DNA of 64,000 nucleotides from Zantedeschia hybrid cultivar (GCA_030544215.1 JARZZO010000011.1:9286001-9350000), one strand, 5' to 3'. Shown: positions 33,104 through 45,470, counted from the first letter of the stretch. Notes: a model not told the origin generated them from the sequence alone. Numbers and translations are program-made.

Positions 33104-33421
33104 AAGAGCCTATAGCTCTGTGGTAATGACTCTCTCCTTTTATAGGAACATTTTGGGTTCAAATTCCACCTCCTATGATTGTGTGCGAGGGAGATTCGTT
33201 TCACGAACTTCGTAAGATTTATGCCCGTTTGCTCTCCGTAGATGGTGGAATCTGTAAAAAAATATTACTTCCTGTGGTGAGATCTTTGAGCTCATAAATA
33301 CTTGTCAGAATGAGGGAGAACCATCACGGTTGTGTAGAGGAATTATCTACTTAGAGAGGATACGATGAATGCCCACTTGTACTATCTCCCCTATGGAATC
33401 TTTGTAATAAAAAAAAAAATG
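33104..33421 (+). mobile_element. tRNA-derived SINE
   Basis: A-box-like TAGCTCTGTGG (33113-33123) and B box GGTTCAAATTCC (33156-33167), spaced as in tRNA-derived Pol III promoters, lie near the 5' end. The body runs about 230 bp more and ends in TTTGTAATAAAAAAAAAAAT. The 7-bp target duplication TTGGACC flanks it (33097-33103 and 33422-33428). Confidence 0.85.
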
Positions 33422-33429
33422 TTGGACCC

Positions 33430-34275
33430 CTCGCACAAAGTGGTTCAGATCTCCCTTGTTCCACCACATCACAGCAGGTCTGCGTCCAACATTTAGACAC
33501 CACTTCAATCTTAAGCAGCATCTAATCGTTGCTGATGGGCACTAACGATGCAAACCCTGAATCCGTACCTAATCCAACAGACTCGCATCCCCGTTGAGCA
33601 CCCACAAATGTTAACCATGGGAGGAAATTTTTAATGTCATATTTTATAGTCAGAACTTAGGAAAGAGACTGCTTCAAAATCTAGATCCTAGAGGAACCAT
33701 ACATTTTAGAGATTTGTGCATAAATCACTGGATAAAAATTTATATATGTAAAATATTTCTTGAAATCATAATTCCATTAATCTCTTTTTAAAAAATTAAT
33801 GTGAATACCCCTCGTACAATAACATAATGTATACATCCACCTAAAATGGCTCAGGAAACATGCTCATGTAACGTTTTTCTCTATAATACTCATGATATTA
33901 TACTTTTAAGAGAAACGTTACGTAGGAAAATTATTCATTCAAGAATTCTTGCATTTTATCATACGCATCTCCACCATCCATTCCACTTGGAAGAACTATA
34001 GTACCACACTGCCTGTTACTCTTGTAAGGAGCTTGCACGAGTTGTCCAATTAAATGGCATTGATGGCGGTAAGAAAATATCTATAACATCACAAGCATGA
34101 ATGGATATTACATAGCCAAGTTGAACAAGAACATTGCATGTAAAAGAGCCCGTCACAATTCAATTACAGCCTGGGCATCATAATGGACAAATTGCCATTC
34201 ATAGCACCTTATAGTATGCAAAGTTGGGAGATTACAATATAAAACACACAAGACCTAATGCTACATAAACCTGTT
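33430..34275. other. Intergenic DNA and probable 3' UTR of the next gene
   Basis: No coding signal. The last few hundred bases before 34276 likely belong to the 3' UTR of the minus-strand gene. Confidence 0.4.
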
Positions 34276-37200
34276 CTACATGTTGTGCCCCAAGCAACCA
34301 AGATTGAATCTATGGATTCTCATTCTACCATTCAAAGCTAGCGCTAGCACATCAAATTCCTCTACAAACCATATCTCTGAAACCGATGCCTAAATGAGGA
34401 ACACACCACGATCAGCTACTGAAGAAACCAGAGTGGGAACTATTAAGAAACCCAAATCTACTTGGCAAGTGCATGTTAGGCATATGTGATGTGCAAAAAA
34501 GAATCAAATGCGAGTAGGAAACATATAGAATGGAACAACACTGCTTTCATCACTCAAAACAGGATTTTCTTAGAAGTGCACTTTTCTGTGATGATAAAAG
34601 AAGTTTGAGAGTAAGTGACAACTGGAAAGGGTGGGGGGGGGGTTACCTTGAAGCCACGGATCTTCTCGTTGATGCGCACAACCAGCTCATTGAAGAAATG
34701 GAGCTGATCAACTGAACTTGCCTTCTCCTGCAAAATAATATGATAGTTGCATCCCAAGAAACAAAGAGACTGAATGACTTCCCAAATTTGTGAGTGAGAA
34801 AGAGGATTTTTTTTTATTTTAGTGATATGGGTAAAATAATCTGAGTTCAGATTAGATGACCTGGAAGGATGATCACCTCAGTCACCTAGCCTCCTTATTG
34901 ACCTCAGTTTGATCAGACCAACATCGAGCCGGGCATCTAAAGCCAACTTTTTCTCACATGAGCCAATGAGGAGGCTTAGTTACCGAGATAGATCACCTCA
35001 TCCAAGCCCCAGTAATCCTTGCTACTCTGGTGGAGACATTAATGTGCTCGATTCTCCATTGGAGAAGAAAACACCACCATTATATGCAAATGAAGAGGAA
35101 TGTCGTTCTCCCCACAATCAACAATCTTATCTAACTTTGGTATGATAACAAGAAGGAAAATGATAAACAGGATCACAGACAGTTTGATATGGGTGCATTA
35201 AAAGCAAATAAAACCTATGAAACCAAGAGAAACTACTCATCATTAAGGGTCTGCATGGAGCAGTAGCCTGCATGATATTTAATTATGAGTGTTCCAACTA
35301 GTACTAGGATCTGTTAGTGGATTCCCTTGAAACCTATCCTTACCGCCCAAATTTCTTGCAAAAATAATCTTGGAAGGAAATAAAGATAAGTCGGATATAT
35401 TTAGTGAACACTTATTTACTACAACCCAAGGTTTCCTGTTGTTTGAGAAAGCATCAGAAAGATCCTCTTAATGTTTCCCAAGCAAGCATAATCTAAAATC
35501 AAAACAGAATTAAAAATATTTTCTGCCTTGAACCGTGGTTAATCCTATGAATGATTTAGCCAAAAATCTAGTGACATTACTTTCCACTGCATGTGCATTA
35601 AAGCTCAGAAGTGCTGAATTTGACATGGGAGATAAATACAATAACAATGGTATGCTGCACAAAGTGAAAAATGACAACAATGCCAGTATAGCCCAAGGTC
35701 ACCTGATGATTCCATCTGTTCAAGAAATAGAAATGAACAGAAAACATTTCTAGATAAGATGCCTGGTTCATTATGAGTCAACCAACAACAATGACTTTGC
35801 TTCTGATGGCCCTAGTTTCAGGAAAAGTTGAAGCGCAAGATCATGTGAAGCAACAAATCTGCTGATTCCTTGTTAGCATCCAATTTTTTGTTTACAGAAT
35901 CACAGGAATACATTGATCTAGGAGTCCCCTGATGCTGAACATTGCTCACAATAACTCAAGAGGAACATATGACATGAATGATGATGTTATTATAAGTAAA
36001 TAAGATAACTATCAGGACGTGTATTTCATCATGCACATATATTCCAGCATATCCCAAAAAAAAAAAGTTACCACCAGTTTAATTGATGACTCATTTAACT
36101 GCATATACAGCAAACAATCACTAAGAAAGCATGATTTCAGTAATCGACTTGTAGGTAGAAAATCAACCAACCAAGATATAAAATATTCCAAAATATTCCA
36201 AAATTATGCACATCAGCTTGATATCTGCTTATAATTTCTCTCCTCAAGGGCATATGTGGCTTTCCTGAAGGGAGCCCATTCGCCCAATCAATTGTATAGG
36301 TATAAAATGAGGTAAGTTACTCTTCACACTTACAGAGAGCAGAAGTAAAGAGAAACTTCAGATGAACAACATTTGGTGGTCAATCTGTTTGTACCTCCAA
36401 TGGGATGTTTGGACGTCCCAAAAGCCTAGCAAAGGAGCTATGTAGCATAACAGGATCATACTGTATCATCGATATGGAAAACAATGTTAAAGATGGTAAT
36501 CCCCCAAGCATCAATGTTATGCATTCACAACAACTGGATAAAGCGGGCTACAACAGAATTCTACTCACAAGTTGCTTTGCAGGGGCAAGTGGAAGTGCCT
36601 TTCTCAATTTTGTGCGAATGATTAATGGATCAGAACCAGATATCACCTAGAAATGAAAGAAAAAGAGCGAGAGAAAGATTGGGTAATTTAGTTGGGTAAC
36701 GAAGGGATGGAACTCCATGTTACATTTTCAGGAAGACAAAAACTGCATAAAAATGGAGAGAGAGAGAGAGAGAGAGATTCGGTAATCTAGTTGGTTAATG
36801 AAGGTATGGAACTATGTGTTACAAATTCAGAAAAATCAATAAAGATTATAAACCAATAAACAAAAGCAAAAATAGGGACCAACCTGCCAACAACCCAGAA
36901 GCACACCTGTTGAAGTCAAAACCACTCTATCCAAGACAATTCTCAGGGGACAAAGAACCTTTGCCACAGCATTAACAGCTTTTGCTTCAGCTTCAATCTT
37001 AAGGAATTGATAGCTAAATATCAGTACATGAAACAAGTCCTGAAAACATGACAACAACAGCATCATAAATAGAGAGATTAAATACCTCAGTGTCTGATGC
37101 ATGAACAGCTGTCAGATGATGTGAGGCATGAAACATGCTAAAGTGGTAGAGACTTGTATTCTGGAACCAAATAGCTGCCAAAAACAGCAGGTAAAGTGTC

Positions 37201-39319
37201 AATTCAGTGACAAATTTATAAACACATGAATGCATGAAAAAAACAATTCCCATAATACATGTTCTATTTCATTCATGGCTACCAACCGAAGCTTGAGCTG
37301 AAAGTTTTCAACTTTTCTAATTGCTTTCTTCTCAGACTAATTACATAAAACTCCACAATCCAGCAAGAAGACCTTACCTTTATCAAAATAAGGAAGAAAG
37401 ACATCCCTTACAGCCTGCCTGCAGCATGGATATAAACCATGTATTTGCATTGCAAAAAACATTATTAGGCAAAAAAAAAAGTGAAAAGGTAATATCTGAT
37501 AAGTTTTAGTCAGCAAAATGGTATATCAGCATTATGTAACGAAACTGAAAGAACAAAATAAGCAAAACATTTATGACCAGAGATTCAAGAATATGATATG
37601 TAGGTCACTCATCAATTTAAGCACTCATTAATTATCACAGGACTCGAACGAAAGATAGGGCACCTCACTTTAGGAGTGTGAATAGGCACAACTCAAGTGT
37701 TTTTAGGGGTGGGAATGATGACAGAATGAGTGAATCCTCTCCTAAGGGCACCTGTTAGAGAGAGAGAGAGAGAGAGAGCTGCTGACATGCAAATCTAAGA
37801 TCAATAGGAATATGAACAGCCCAACTAAGAATATGGGGATGATGGCACAAAAATCTAACTGCAAGGTAATTGAGTCATCTTTATTATCCAATGAATGGTC
37901 ATCTGAATAAACAACATAAACCACACACGCATCATTTCCTTTTTCATGGTGGAATGAATTGTGACCTTGGTCAAAGAAACAGAGACATACGTAACAGAAG
38001 AAATTTTTTTCTTTTCCTTTTTTAAATTAAATACACTCCCCTTATCTAGGTCATATATTTTCCACAATTTTCCACCAACTTTGACCATGACATCATGACG
38101 ATGGTCCTATCATCACTGATATGCATGAAAACCTTCAATTCATTGTTCTTTTGTGTTATCAATGTAACATATGCGTAATAATAACAAATCACAGTTGCTT
38201 CTTCAATGATCCATATCAAATCAAGACCAGACAGTCACGCCTTCTTCTAAAACAAATATAGCAGCACCCTTTCACAAAATAATGAGCTACCCTTCTCAAT
38301 TAAAATCTATCATGTGCATGAATAGAAGTGTTAGAGACCCCCCACAACAAATTCATAAAGGCATACGGGAATATAAATTCATCCCATGGAGAGGAAAAAG
38401 CAGAAGACTTACGAGATGGGCACTGCAAATTCCGAGCTGAGGTAAAGCACATTTGCGCGAACTGGGGGCTTTGCAGGCTACACAAAACAGAACACCAAAA
38501 CTAAAGGCATCCCCAATCAAAAGGAAGAACTGTCCTATGTTTTGATCACACCAACAGGCCACACCTTGAGTATAGGAGTGACAGACCCATCCTTCACACT
38601 GAAGAGATCAGATAGTGACAGAGACTGTGAGGTCTCCCCTCCCCGGAGGAATGCTGCGCCGTGCTCCTGCAGATCCCTTGACATCTTGTCGTACAGCCTT
38701 GCCCGCCGATCCGAGCTGGACATATCAAGCTCTGCAAGGCGAGGATTGCCCACAGCTCAGTCCCAGCTGACACCCCAAATGCGCAAATTAGGCGATCACC
38801 AGCATTTCTCGCACGAAACCCCATAAAACCCATTCCGAATTTGCAACCAAAGGAGAATTTTTTTATAACTGGGTCCGAAGGAAACGACATCTGGGAATGG
38901 AAATTAGGGTTTTTAACCACAGGTCTGAAAGCCCAGGCCTGCCCACAGCTCAGCCCCAGTTGACCCTCCCAACCCCCAAATACGCGGATTAGGAGACAAC
39001 AAGAGCATTTCTAGCTCGAACACATGAAGGCCCTCGAAAATTTGCAAGCAAACGAGAAATTTTACGAACTGGATGGAGGGAAGTGACGTCTAAGGATGGA
39101 AATTAGGGTTTCTGCAGAGAGGGAAGCAGTTTCCCTAGATCACCAGAATTCCATGGAGTCATGTTAAAGAACAAGCTCACCCGAAACGGCTGTGGGCAGA
39201 GGGGAGCGGGAGTTCTCCATGGCGGCGCGGATGCCGAGGTAGGCGAGGATCACCGACAAGGTCCACACCGCTGCCGCCCTGCCCCCGCGGTCCCAGCTGC
39301 TCCGGATCTCCCTCGCCAT
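34276..39319 (-). CDS. Conserved membrane-anchored protein with two HxS motifs (2H phosphoesterase-like?), 10 exons
   Basis: Exons: 39319-39181, 38731-38565, 38477-38413, 37418-37378, 37174-37086, 36997-36884, 36646-36569, 36460-36395, 34727-34647, 34389-34276. All introns are GT-AG and the phases join to 317 residues with a TAG stop. Residues 15-30 (AAVWTLSVILAYLGI) form an N-terminal membrane anchor. The rest is a soluble domain: RANVLYLSSEF (109-119), IWFQNTSLYHFSMF (139-152), CPLRIVLDRVVLTSTGVLLG (183-202), YDPVMLHSSFARLLG (232-246) and a short C-terminal strand, MRIHRFNLG. H148-x-S150 and H238-x-S240, 90 residues apart with a hydrophobic strand between, resemble the paired HxT/S motifs of 2H phosphoesterases. 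That assignment is my inference. The protein looks like a conserved plant gene, but I cannot name it. Start chosen as the ATG directly before the anchor. Confidence 0.88.
36753..36777. repeat. (GA)n microsatellite in intron 6
   Basis: About a dozen GA units. A similar tract is in intron 3 at 37757-37778. Confidence 0.85.
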
Positions 39320-39449
39320 CGCGCCCCCTCCCTGCGAGTGCGGAGGGGGACGAGGTGGCCTCACTTTAAGCAAAAGGGGTTCCCGCCGCGTACATGACCC
39401 TGGCCCTCGACCTGTCGTCGCCGTGGGTGCTGGTGGAAGAGGGAAGGCC

Positions 39450-39470
39450 GTAATGGGCCTTAGCCCATTA
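39450..39470 (-). promoter_or_regulatory. Site II-type promoter motifs
   Basis: The minus strand carries TGGGCT (39462-39467) and GGCCCA (39454-39459) about 140 bp 5' of the ATG at 39319. Paired site II elements of this kind, bound by TCP factors, are common in promoters of constitutively expressed plant genes. No TATA box was seen, which also fits that class. Confidence 0.45.
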
Positions 39471-39686
39471 ATTTATGGGTCAGACTGAAGAGGCCTATTG
39501 TCCCTCCCTCAGAGCATCCGTCCTAGTTGATGGAGGCACGCGCCGGCGCCTTAGGCTCAGATCGTGCGGACGTATTCTCTATCTTCTTAATTATCTGATT
39601 AAATTTTAAAAAAATTGTGCCGTGCACTATGAATATGATCCATGACGGGATGTCAAGATTGAACAGTAACATTGGGAGGTTGTTTG

Positions 39687-41081
39687 TTTTTTTCTTATTT
39701 TTGGAGGCTAACTGATATCTAGAGATGTAAATTGGACATGTTGGACTGAGTTATATGATAATTTGAGTCTAACTCAAATTTAAAATAATCTTACCTAATT
39801 TTAGTTGAGCCCAAATTTAATTCAAATTCAGCTTAAATTCAATCTCAATTCAATAGTGAATGGGTTGGATTGGACTGACCCTGTTTATAAATAATTTGTT
39901 AGAAGTGTTTTACTTTTTGTATGAATTATTATAAAAATCAATAGATTAAAATGGGCCAACCCATTTTCAATTCAACTCAGTCTAAATTTAACTAATGTCA
40001 ACCCAATTTAATCCAACCTAATTTATATAATTTAGACCAACTCAAATTTTTTTAATACGAACTCAATTAGATTGGACTACGGACTAGCCAGTCCCATTGA
40101 CACCCCTACTGATATCATTCATTCACAGAGAAGCAAAGTGTAAACAAGTGGGTGGAAAACATGCAGAGGTACAACATGATTACAAGACACCAGTAGTTAA
40201 ACACAAATCACAGGGGATAACACGGAAGCCAGAGAGACCAAAGGCATCAAGCGAGCAAGAATTGTGGAGCTGGAAGACAGCGACGAACAGTGCAAGGAAG
40301 ACGAAACTCCTTCCCGGAGACTCCGACAAAGCTAGTCCGGAAAAAACTGCAAATCTAGGCACTAGACAAGGAGTGGAGCTCGGAGATGTAAACCGGCGGA
40401 GTGTACGGCGAGCACCACCATTAGTCTCCAACATCCCATGATGGAATTCACACTGAGCCGACGAAATCACTCTGAAACAACCAAAGAAAATGCCCACTAA
40501 AGCCAATAGCCAGATATGAACGTCTAAACCTGAAAAGGGACCATAACACAACCAAAGATGATAGTAGGGAGAAAAAGAAATAGAAAGAAATAAACAGCCT
40601 AAAGTCGACAACCGCAATCCCCAAGGAGCTGGAAGAGTCCCGTGGAGAGATGCAACAGGGGTAAGTAGGAGCTTACCGAACAAAAGGGAATAAGGAAGAG
40701 GAAGAAGCTAGGGTGGGAAGTGGAGGTGGAAGAGTTGGGAGCGCAACAGCAAAGGTTGAAGGGTGTAAACGAAGGGAGTTGAGAAGAGGTGGAAGCAGAA
40801 GGTTAGAGATTAGGGGTGGGGCGAGGTGAAGGAGACGAACAAAACCCCAGAAACAGGGAGGAGCTCCACTAGAGATGGATATTGGGGGGGTGGGATGTGG
40901 GGTGAGGTGAGGTGTTCCTAAGGGGAACGCCCCCACCCAATAAGCCCGCCACCGAGGTGAGGATAGGTCTGTCGCCGGGGCGACGATGATTCCACCGGAG
41001 TTACTAGCGAGGGTGCCGCGGAAGGGGAGGGGACTCCCACCTACCGCTAAGCTTCCAGGGATCCGTCCCGCATAGAATACT
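39687..41081 (-). mobile_element. Non-autonomous retroposon (minus strand) with 15-bp target duplication
   Basis: TTGGGAGGTTGTTTG occurs at 39672-39686 and 41082-41096 and exactly flanks this insert. On the minus strand the insert ends in an A-rich tail (CCAAAAATAAGAAAAAAA), as expected for LINE-type integration, and starts GC-rich. A 167-codon minus frame (40683-40180) has no recognised domain and is probably fortuitous. Without the nested MITE the insert is about 1.0 kb. It may be a LINE-derived non-autonomous element. Confidence 0.75.
39720..40108. mobile_element. hAT-type MITE nested in the retroposon
   Basis: Termini TAGAGATGTAAATTGG and, inverted, TAGGGGTGTCAATGGG form imperfect inverted repeats of a widespread plant family. 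The 8-bp duplication CTGATATC lies at 39712-39719 and 40109-40116, the size typical of hAT insertions. The interior of about 360 bp is AT-rich and non-coding. Confidence 0.9.
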
Positions 41082-41096
41082 TTGGGAGGTTGTTTG

Positions 41097-41642
41097 CAGC
41101 AAATGTTATTTTATATTTTATTATTTTTGGTCATAAAACTTTGATCATTTTAGTAAGAACACTACGTAAGGGAAGGTGAGGGTATTACAGAGTACAAATA
41201 AAAGTATAGAGAATCCACATCAGCCTTACCTCAGACGGATAAGTACAAAGAAGTGAGCATTACAAAAGTGCCACAAAGGCACAGATGGACCAGTGATCGG
41301 CGAAAACTACGTATAATAGAAGTTGGCTTTGAAAGCCGACGCCCCCTTCCCATCTGACTGGCGCCAGAAGAACACTACCAACGGAGGGTACAGAAAGGTT
41401 GCACTAAAGAAACAACCAGGGCCAAAGGTAAGAAGCTGGATGAACATGCTTGCTATATAGGGCATGTGATGAGCTACAAACTTTTTTGAGAGATCCGGAA
41501 CCTCTTGCAGGGTCTAACATGGGGCAAAGAGCCAAGAGCTGCTGAAGGGGGAGGGGTTCCCAGAGGAGCCTCCCTCTGTCCGAAAAAGTACTACCCGGCA
41601 AACCATCAGAGGCCAGCGAGAGATCTACTGGGAACTCGATAA
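41097..41642 (-). other. Possible 3' end of another retroposon
   Basis: On the minus strand this reads from a short open frame (41655-41404) into a T-rich 3' end finishing near AAAAATAATAAAATATAAAA. That style fits the tail of a LINE-like element, but no diagnostic domain or target duplication was found. Confidence 0.25.
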
Positions 41643-44205
41643 GGGCTACTCCCAAGGATTTTAGGCCTATTAGTTTGACAAATTTAGTTTATAAGATCAT
41701 TGCAAAAATCCTGGTGAATAAGATCAAATCAGTACTGAATTTCTTAATCTCCCTTAATCAAAACGCCTTTACCCTCAGTAGAAATATCTTGGACAGTATG
41801 GTCATGGTCCAAGAGATTCTCCGCTCCATGAATAATGAATTAGCATAAGGATGCCTGTTTTGCTCTCAAATTAGACATTATGAAAGCATATGATACTCTT
41901 GAGTGGGATGTCATAGCTCAGATGTTGGATTTCTTTGGCTTTTCTCAAAATGTCATGAATCTGATTATGCAATGTGTTACGACCCCTTCTTATGCCATTT
42001 TGATAAATGGGGAAGCCACACGTCAGCAAACTTCCATGCGAGGATTGAGACAAGGATGCTTGCTACCCCCCATCCTATATATTCTCTGTGCTGAAATATT
42101 ATCTATTTCGCTGAAGCAAAAATTACAGCAGGGAACTATCAAGGGGTGCAAAGTTAACAACCAAATGCATGCAATAGCTCAGATCATGTATGCAGACGAC
42201 GTCATCCTGTTTGGCAAGGCAGATGTAGTTGAAATCAGAGAAATTACAGGGAGCATGGAGCAATATGGCAAGTGGTCAGGCCAAGAAGTTAATAAACAAA
42301 AATCTGGGTTCATCTTTAATAAGAGCACCCCCTAAAGTCTCTAAGATTCTATATGTGAGGGTACAGGGATAAGGTTAATAGATAGAAATGCCTTATACTT
42401 GGGAGTCCCTCTCATCCCGCAGAGAGCCATTGGTAACCAACTCAATTATGTTATCTTGAAGATGAAGAATCAAATGAGCAGTTGGAAGATTAATTCCTTG
42501 ACCTAGGCTGGCAGAACCACTCTCATACGCTCAACTTTGGGGGCTATCCCTAATCATATCATGGCCATTCGTCTATTCCCTAAAGTAGTCTTAGCCAAGC
42601 TGAACCAATTGCAAAACTCCTTTTGATAGATAGAGCAAAGTTAAACAACACAAATGGCTAGGAGGGCTAGGCATAAAGGACTTCCAAACTTACAACAAAG
42701 CGGTCATCATGAGACTAGCTTGGAAGATGCTCACGGATAACTCGGCCTTATGGTCCACTCTGCTTAGAGCCAAATATTTAAAAAACCAGTCCTTCTGGGA
42801 AGCGAAAGATGCAAGGGTCAGTTCGTTCATTTGGAAAGCCATTCTCAGTGTTAGAAAGGAGATCAGAAAAGGCTCACATTGGTCTATACAATCAGGTTGT
42901 AATACAGATATTTGGAAGGAGAAATGGATCCCTGGTTACGTTGGACCCCCTCTTTCTTTAAAGCCAATGTCTGGCGTGACAAAAGTCCAACACCTCATTG
43001 AACATCATCAATGGAATTCCCAATTGATTCAGCAACTCTTTGAACCCCCCACGGTTAAACAAATCCTAACTATCTCGATCCCTCAAGCTCCCCAAAGCCC
43101 TCAAGATACTCTGGTCTGGGACGGGGCCCCAGATGGAAAGCTCACAGTTGAACTAGCTTACAGATGGCTCTCCAAACAGGAACAAGAGCCTTCCTCTTCT
43201 AGTCCTGATTTGGTTTGGAAGGCTCTTTGAAACCCAAAAATAACCCAGCTAGTCCCTCCGAAGATACAACTTTTTGTATGGAAGTCCCTATGGGATGCTA
43301 TTCCAGTCAACTCTCTCTTGGCTAAACAACTGTATGGCTTTGATCCAATATGTGATGTCTGCTCAAATGAAGTGGAGGATGTCCAGCACCTCCTCTTTCA
43401 CTATGACTTGGCTCGGGCTACCTGGCTACTCTCTCTATTCGGTTATCGTATGCAGGACACTCATGAATAGCTGGTTGACAGATTGCTGGTTTGGTCATCT
43501 ACATCACTACATCTCGATCTGAACGAGGTTAATGTCCAAGCTTTATGTTGTTCCATTCTGTGGCAAATCTGGAAAGAGAGATGCTCACTTGTCTTCGAGG
43601 ATAAGGTGCCATTCCCAACAGTTGCTATCAAAAGAGCTATCAGTGATTGGAATATGTGGAAGCAACTCTCCCCAGATGTTTCTGTTGAGAAGCCTACGAA
43701 ATCTCTAGTTTGGACTCCTCCTTCATCTAATGAACTGAAGTTAAATGTTAACGGAGCTACCTCAGCAGATGTGGGTGTAGTAGGCTTGATCTTAAGGAAT
43801 GCCTCTGGCTCTGTCATGAAATGCAAATGTATCATTATCCCTTATACGGATGCAGAGTTAGTTGAAGCCTCGGCTTTTCTGGAGGGTCTACGACTGGCCA
43901 GTGCTCTTAATTGTAGGGTCCTGATCGAAGGAGATGCCCTTCGCATTGTGCAATTGATCAAATCTTCGAAAACTTACTCTTGGAAGAGCAACACCATCAT
44001 TCAAGGATGAAGAAACCTTCTCCACTCTTTAATTTCAGTTCAATTTGTCAGTAGACTAGGTAATCAGGCAGCTCATCTCCTTGCTAAATTTGGGATCTCT
44101 TCTCGATGGACTTCCCCCACATTCCTACCTGTCTGAAATAGTTTGTAACTTCTGCTTCCTTTCTTATGCTCTAATATTATCTTAATATTCTATTTGCCCA
44201 AAAAA
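41643..44205 (+). pseudogene. Decayed L1-type LINE ORF2, 5'-truncated
   Basis: Reverse transcriptase blocks appear in order: TPKDFRPISLTNLVYKIIAK (about 41650), LDIMKAYDTLEWD (41870), GLRQGCLLPPILY (42045) and YADDVILFGK with the catalytic YADD (42190). A zinc-finger RVT-like region follows (42709-43450). An RNase H domain comes last (43735-43980), where the first catalytic Asp of the usual LNVDG is Asn (KLNVNGA) while EASAFLEG and EGDAL remain. Frameshifts and stops lie near 41848, 42334 and 43228. The endonuclease part is missing. The 3' end runs into an A-rich tail near 44195-44210. Confidence 0.85.
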
Positions 44206-44496
44206 ACAAAAAGAGTAGGTGAAAACTCCCACTTCGCTGCAATGAAGTGACAACAAAGAAATATATGTTGTATTTGGAAGTCCAAGTGGGACAAAGATGA
44301 TAATAGTTGTTGATATAGACTTGTCCAATGATAAGGAAAAGGTTATAACCCAACGAGATGGGGAGAAGTAGCTAGCTAAGAACCCATTTGGTGCAATATG
44401 AGTCTATTACATGAATAAGTATTTTGAAATAAAATAATTGTAATATAAATATTAAACTTTACATCTAAAGCTGACTAAAGAATGAGTTTTTTGGTT
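44206..44496. other. Short spacer between the LINE and the copia element
   Basis: No gene or repeat recognised. Confidence 0.4.
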
Positions 44497-44501
44497 GTCT
44501 G

Positions 44502-44891
44502 TGTTGAGTTTTAATCCAATTAGTGGTCCACTTGTGTTTACTGGGCTGCACACTTGCACACCATTAGGCATCCAATTAATGGAATATGATTGGGCTTAAC
44601 CCATTAGGCGCCCAATAAGGATCCTGTAATGAGTAGGATCCTGTTAGAAGTAAGAACGGGACTGGTCCCTCCTCTCTATAAAAGAAGCCTGTGACTCCCC
44701 ATTAGGTCATACGCATGAAGACGAATAGAGAGAGGAAACCAGTGGAGACAGTGCGTGGGTTTACACCGTCTTCCTGTCCGGAGTTCGTACGTTCTTGTTC
44801 GAGGTCCGCTGCGCGTGGGGATCGACTCCGGCATCGTCTTCCTCTGCGTTAGGGATGGCTTCCGCTCCAGGTATTCCGAAAATTCCCAACA
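44502..44891 (+). mobile_element. 5' LTR of the copia element
   Basis: TGTTGAG...CCAACA, 390 bp. TATAAAAG lies at 44677-44684, putting the transcript start near 44708. Downstream of it are an upstream ORF and a second ATG at 44855 in good context. Confidence 0.97.
44715..44852 (+). promoter_or_regulatory. Upstream ORF in the LTR leader
   Basis: ATG at 44715 opens a 45-codon frame that stops at the TAG ending 44852. That is two bases before the ATG at 44855, a layout that would suit re-initiation. Whether it is translated is unknown. Confidence 0.35.
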
Positions 44892-44893
44892 AG

Positions 44894-44905
44894 TGGTATC
44901 AGAGC
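44894..44905 (+). other. Primer-binding site (initiator Met tRNA)
   Basis: TGGTATCAGAGC, two bases after the 5' LTR, is the standard plant Ty1/copia primer site complementary to initiator methionine tRNA. Confidence 0.95.
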
Positions 44906-44981
44906 CCGTGTCGGAATTTTGGGGCTCCGATTTACGGGATTCTTCCCGGTTTTGTTTAAAAAAAAAAAAAAAAAAAAATTT

Positions 44982-45470
44982 CAGGACGGCCGAACGGCCG
45001 GACGGCTGCCGGCGTACCGCCGCGGCCGAGCGCGGCAGCGCCGGCTGCGCGGGCGCGGCACGCCCCGCCGCGGCGGGCGGCCGTGGCCTGCGCGCGGCCG
45101 CGCTGGCCGCGCTGGCCCCGCGCGTGGCCGCGCCGCGGCGAGCGGCCGCGGCCCGCGCGCGGCCGTGCAGGCCCGCGCGCGGGCGCGGCCTGCGCGCGGG
45201 GCCGCGCGCGGGCGCGGCCTGCGCGCGGCGCCCGCGGCCGCGCAGGCCTGCGCGGGGCCGCCGCGCAAGCCCGCGCGGTGCGCTGGGGCCGGCGGCCGCG
45301 CGGGGGGCCCTGCGCGCGGCGGCGCTGGCCGCGCGGCGGCGCGGGGGGCCCTGCGCGCAGGGCCGCGTCCGGCGGCGCGGCGGCGCTGGCCGCGCCGGGC
45401 TGCCGCGCAAGGGGCGGGTTCCGGCGGCCGGTTTCCGGCGGGTTTTTGGGTTCCGGCGGCGGTTTCCTAA
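44982..45470. repeat. Extremely GC-rich, CpG-dense block in the copia leader
   Basis: Directly after a 21-base A run (about 44959-44979), the sequence becomes almost pure G and C for about 430 bases. It is built of recurring GCGCGGCC, GCGGCCGCG and GGCGCGGCCTGCGCGCGG words. The long Ala/Arg/Pro frames on all strands are composition artefacts. Confidence 0.9.
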
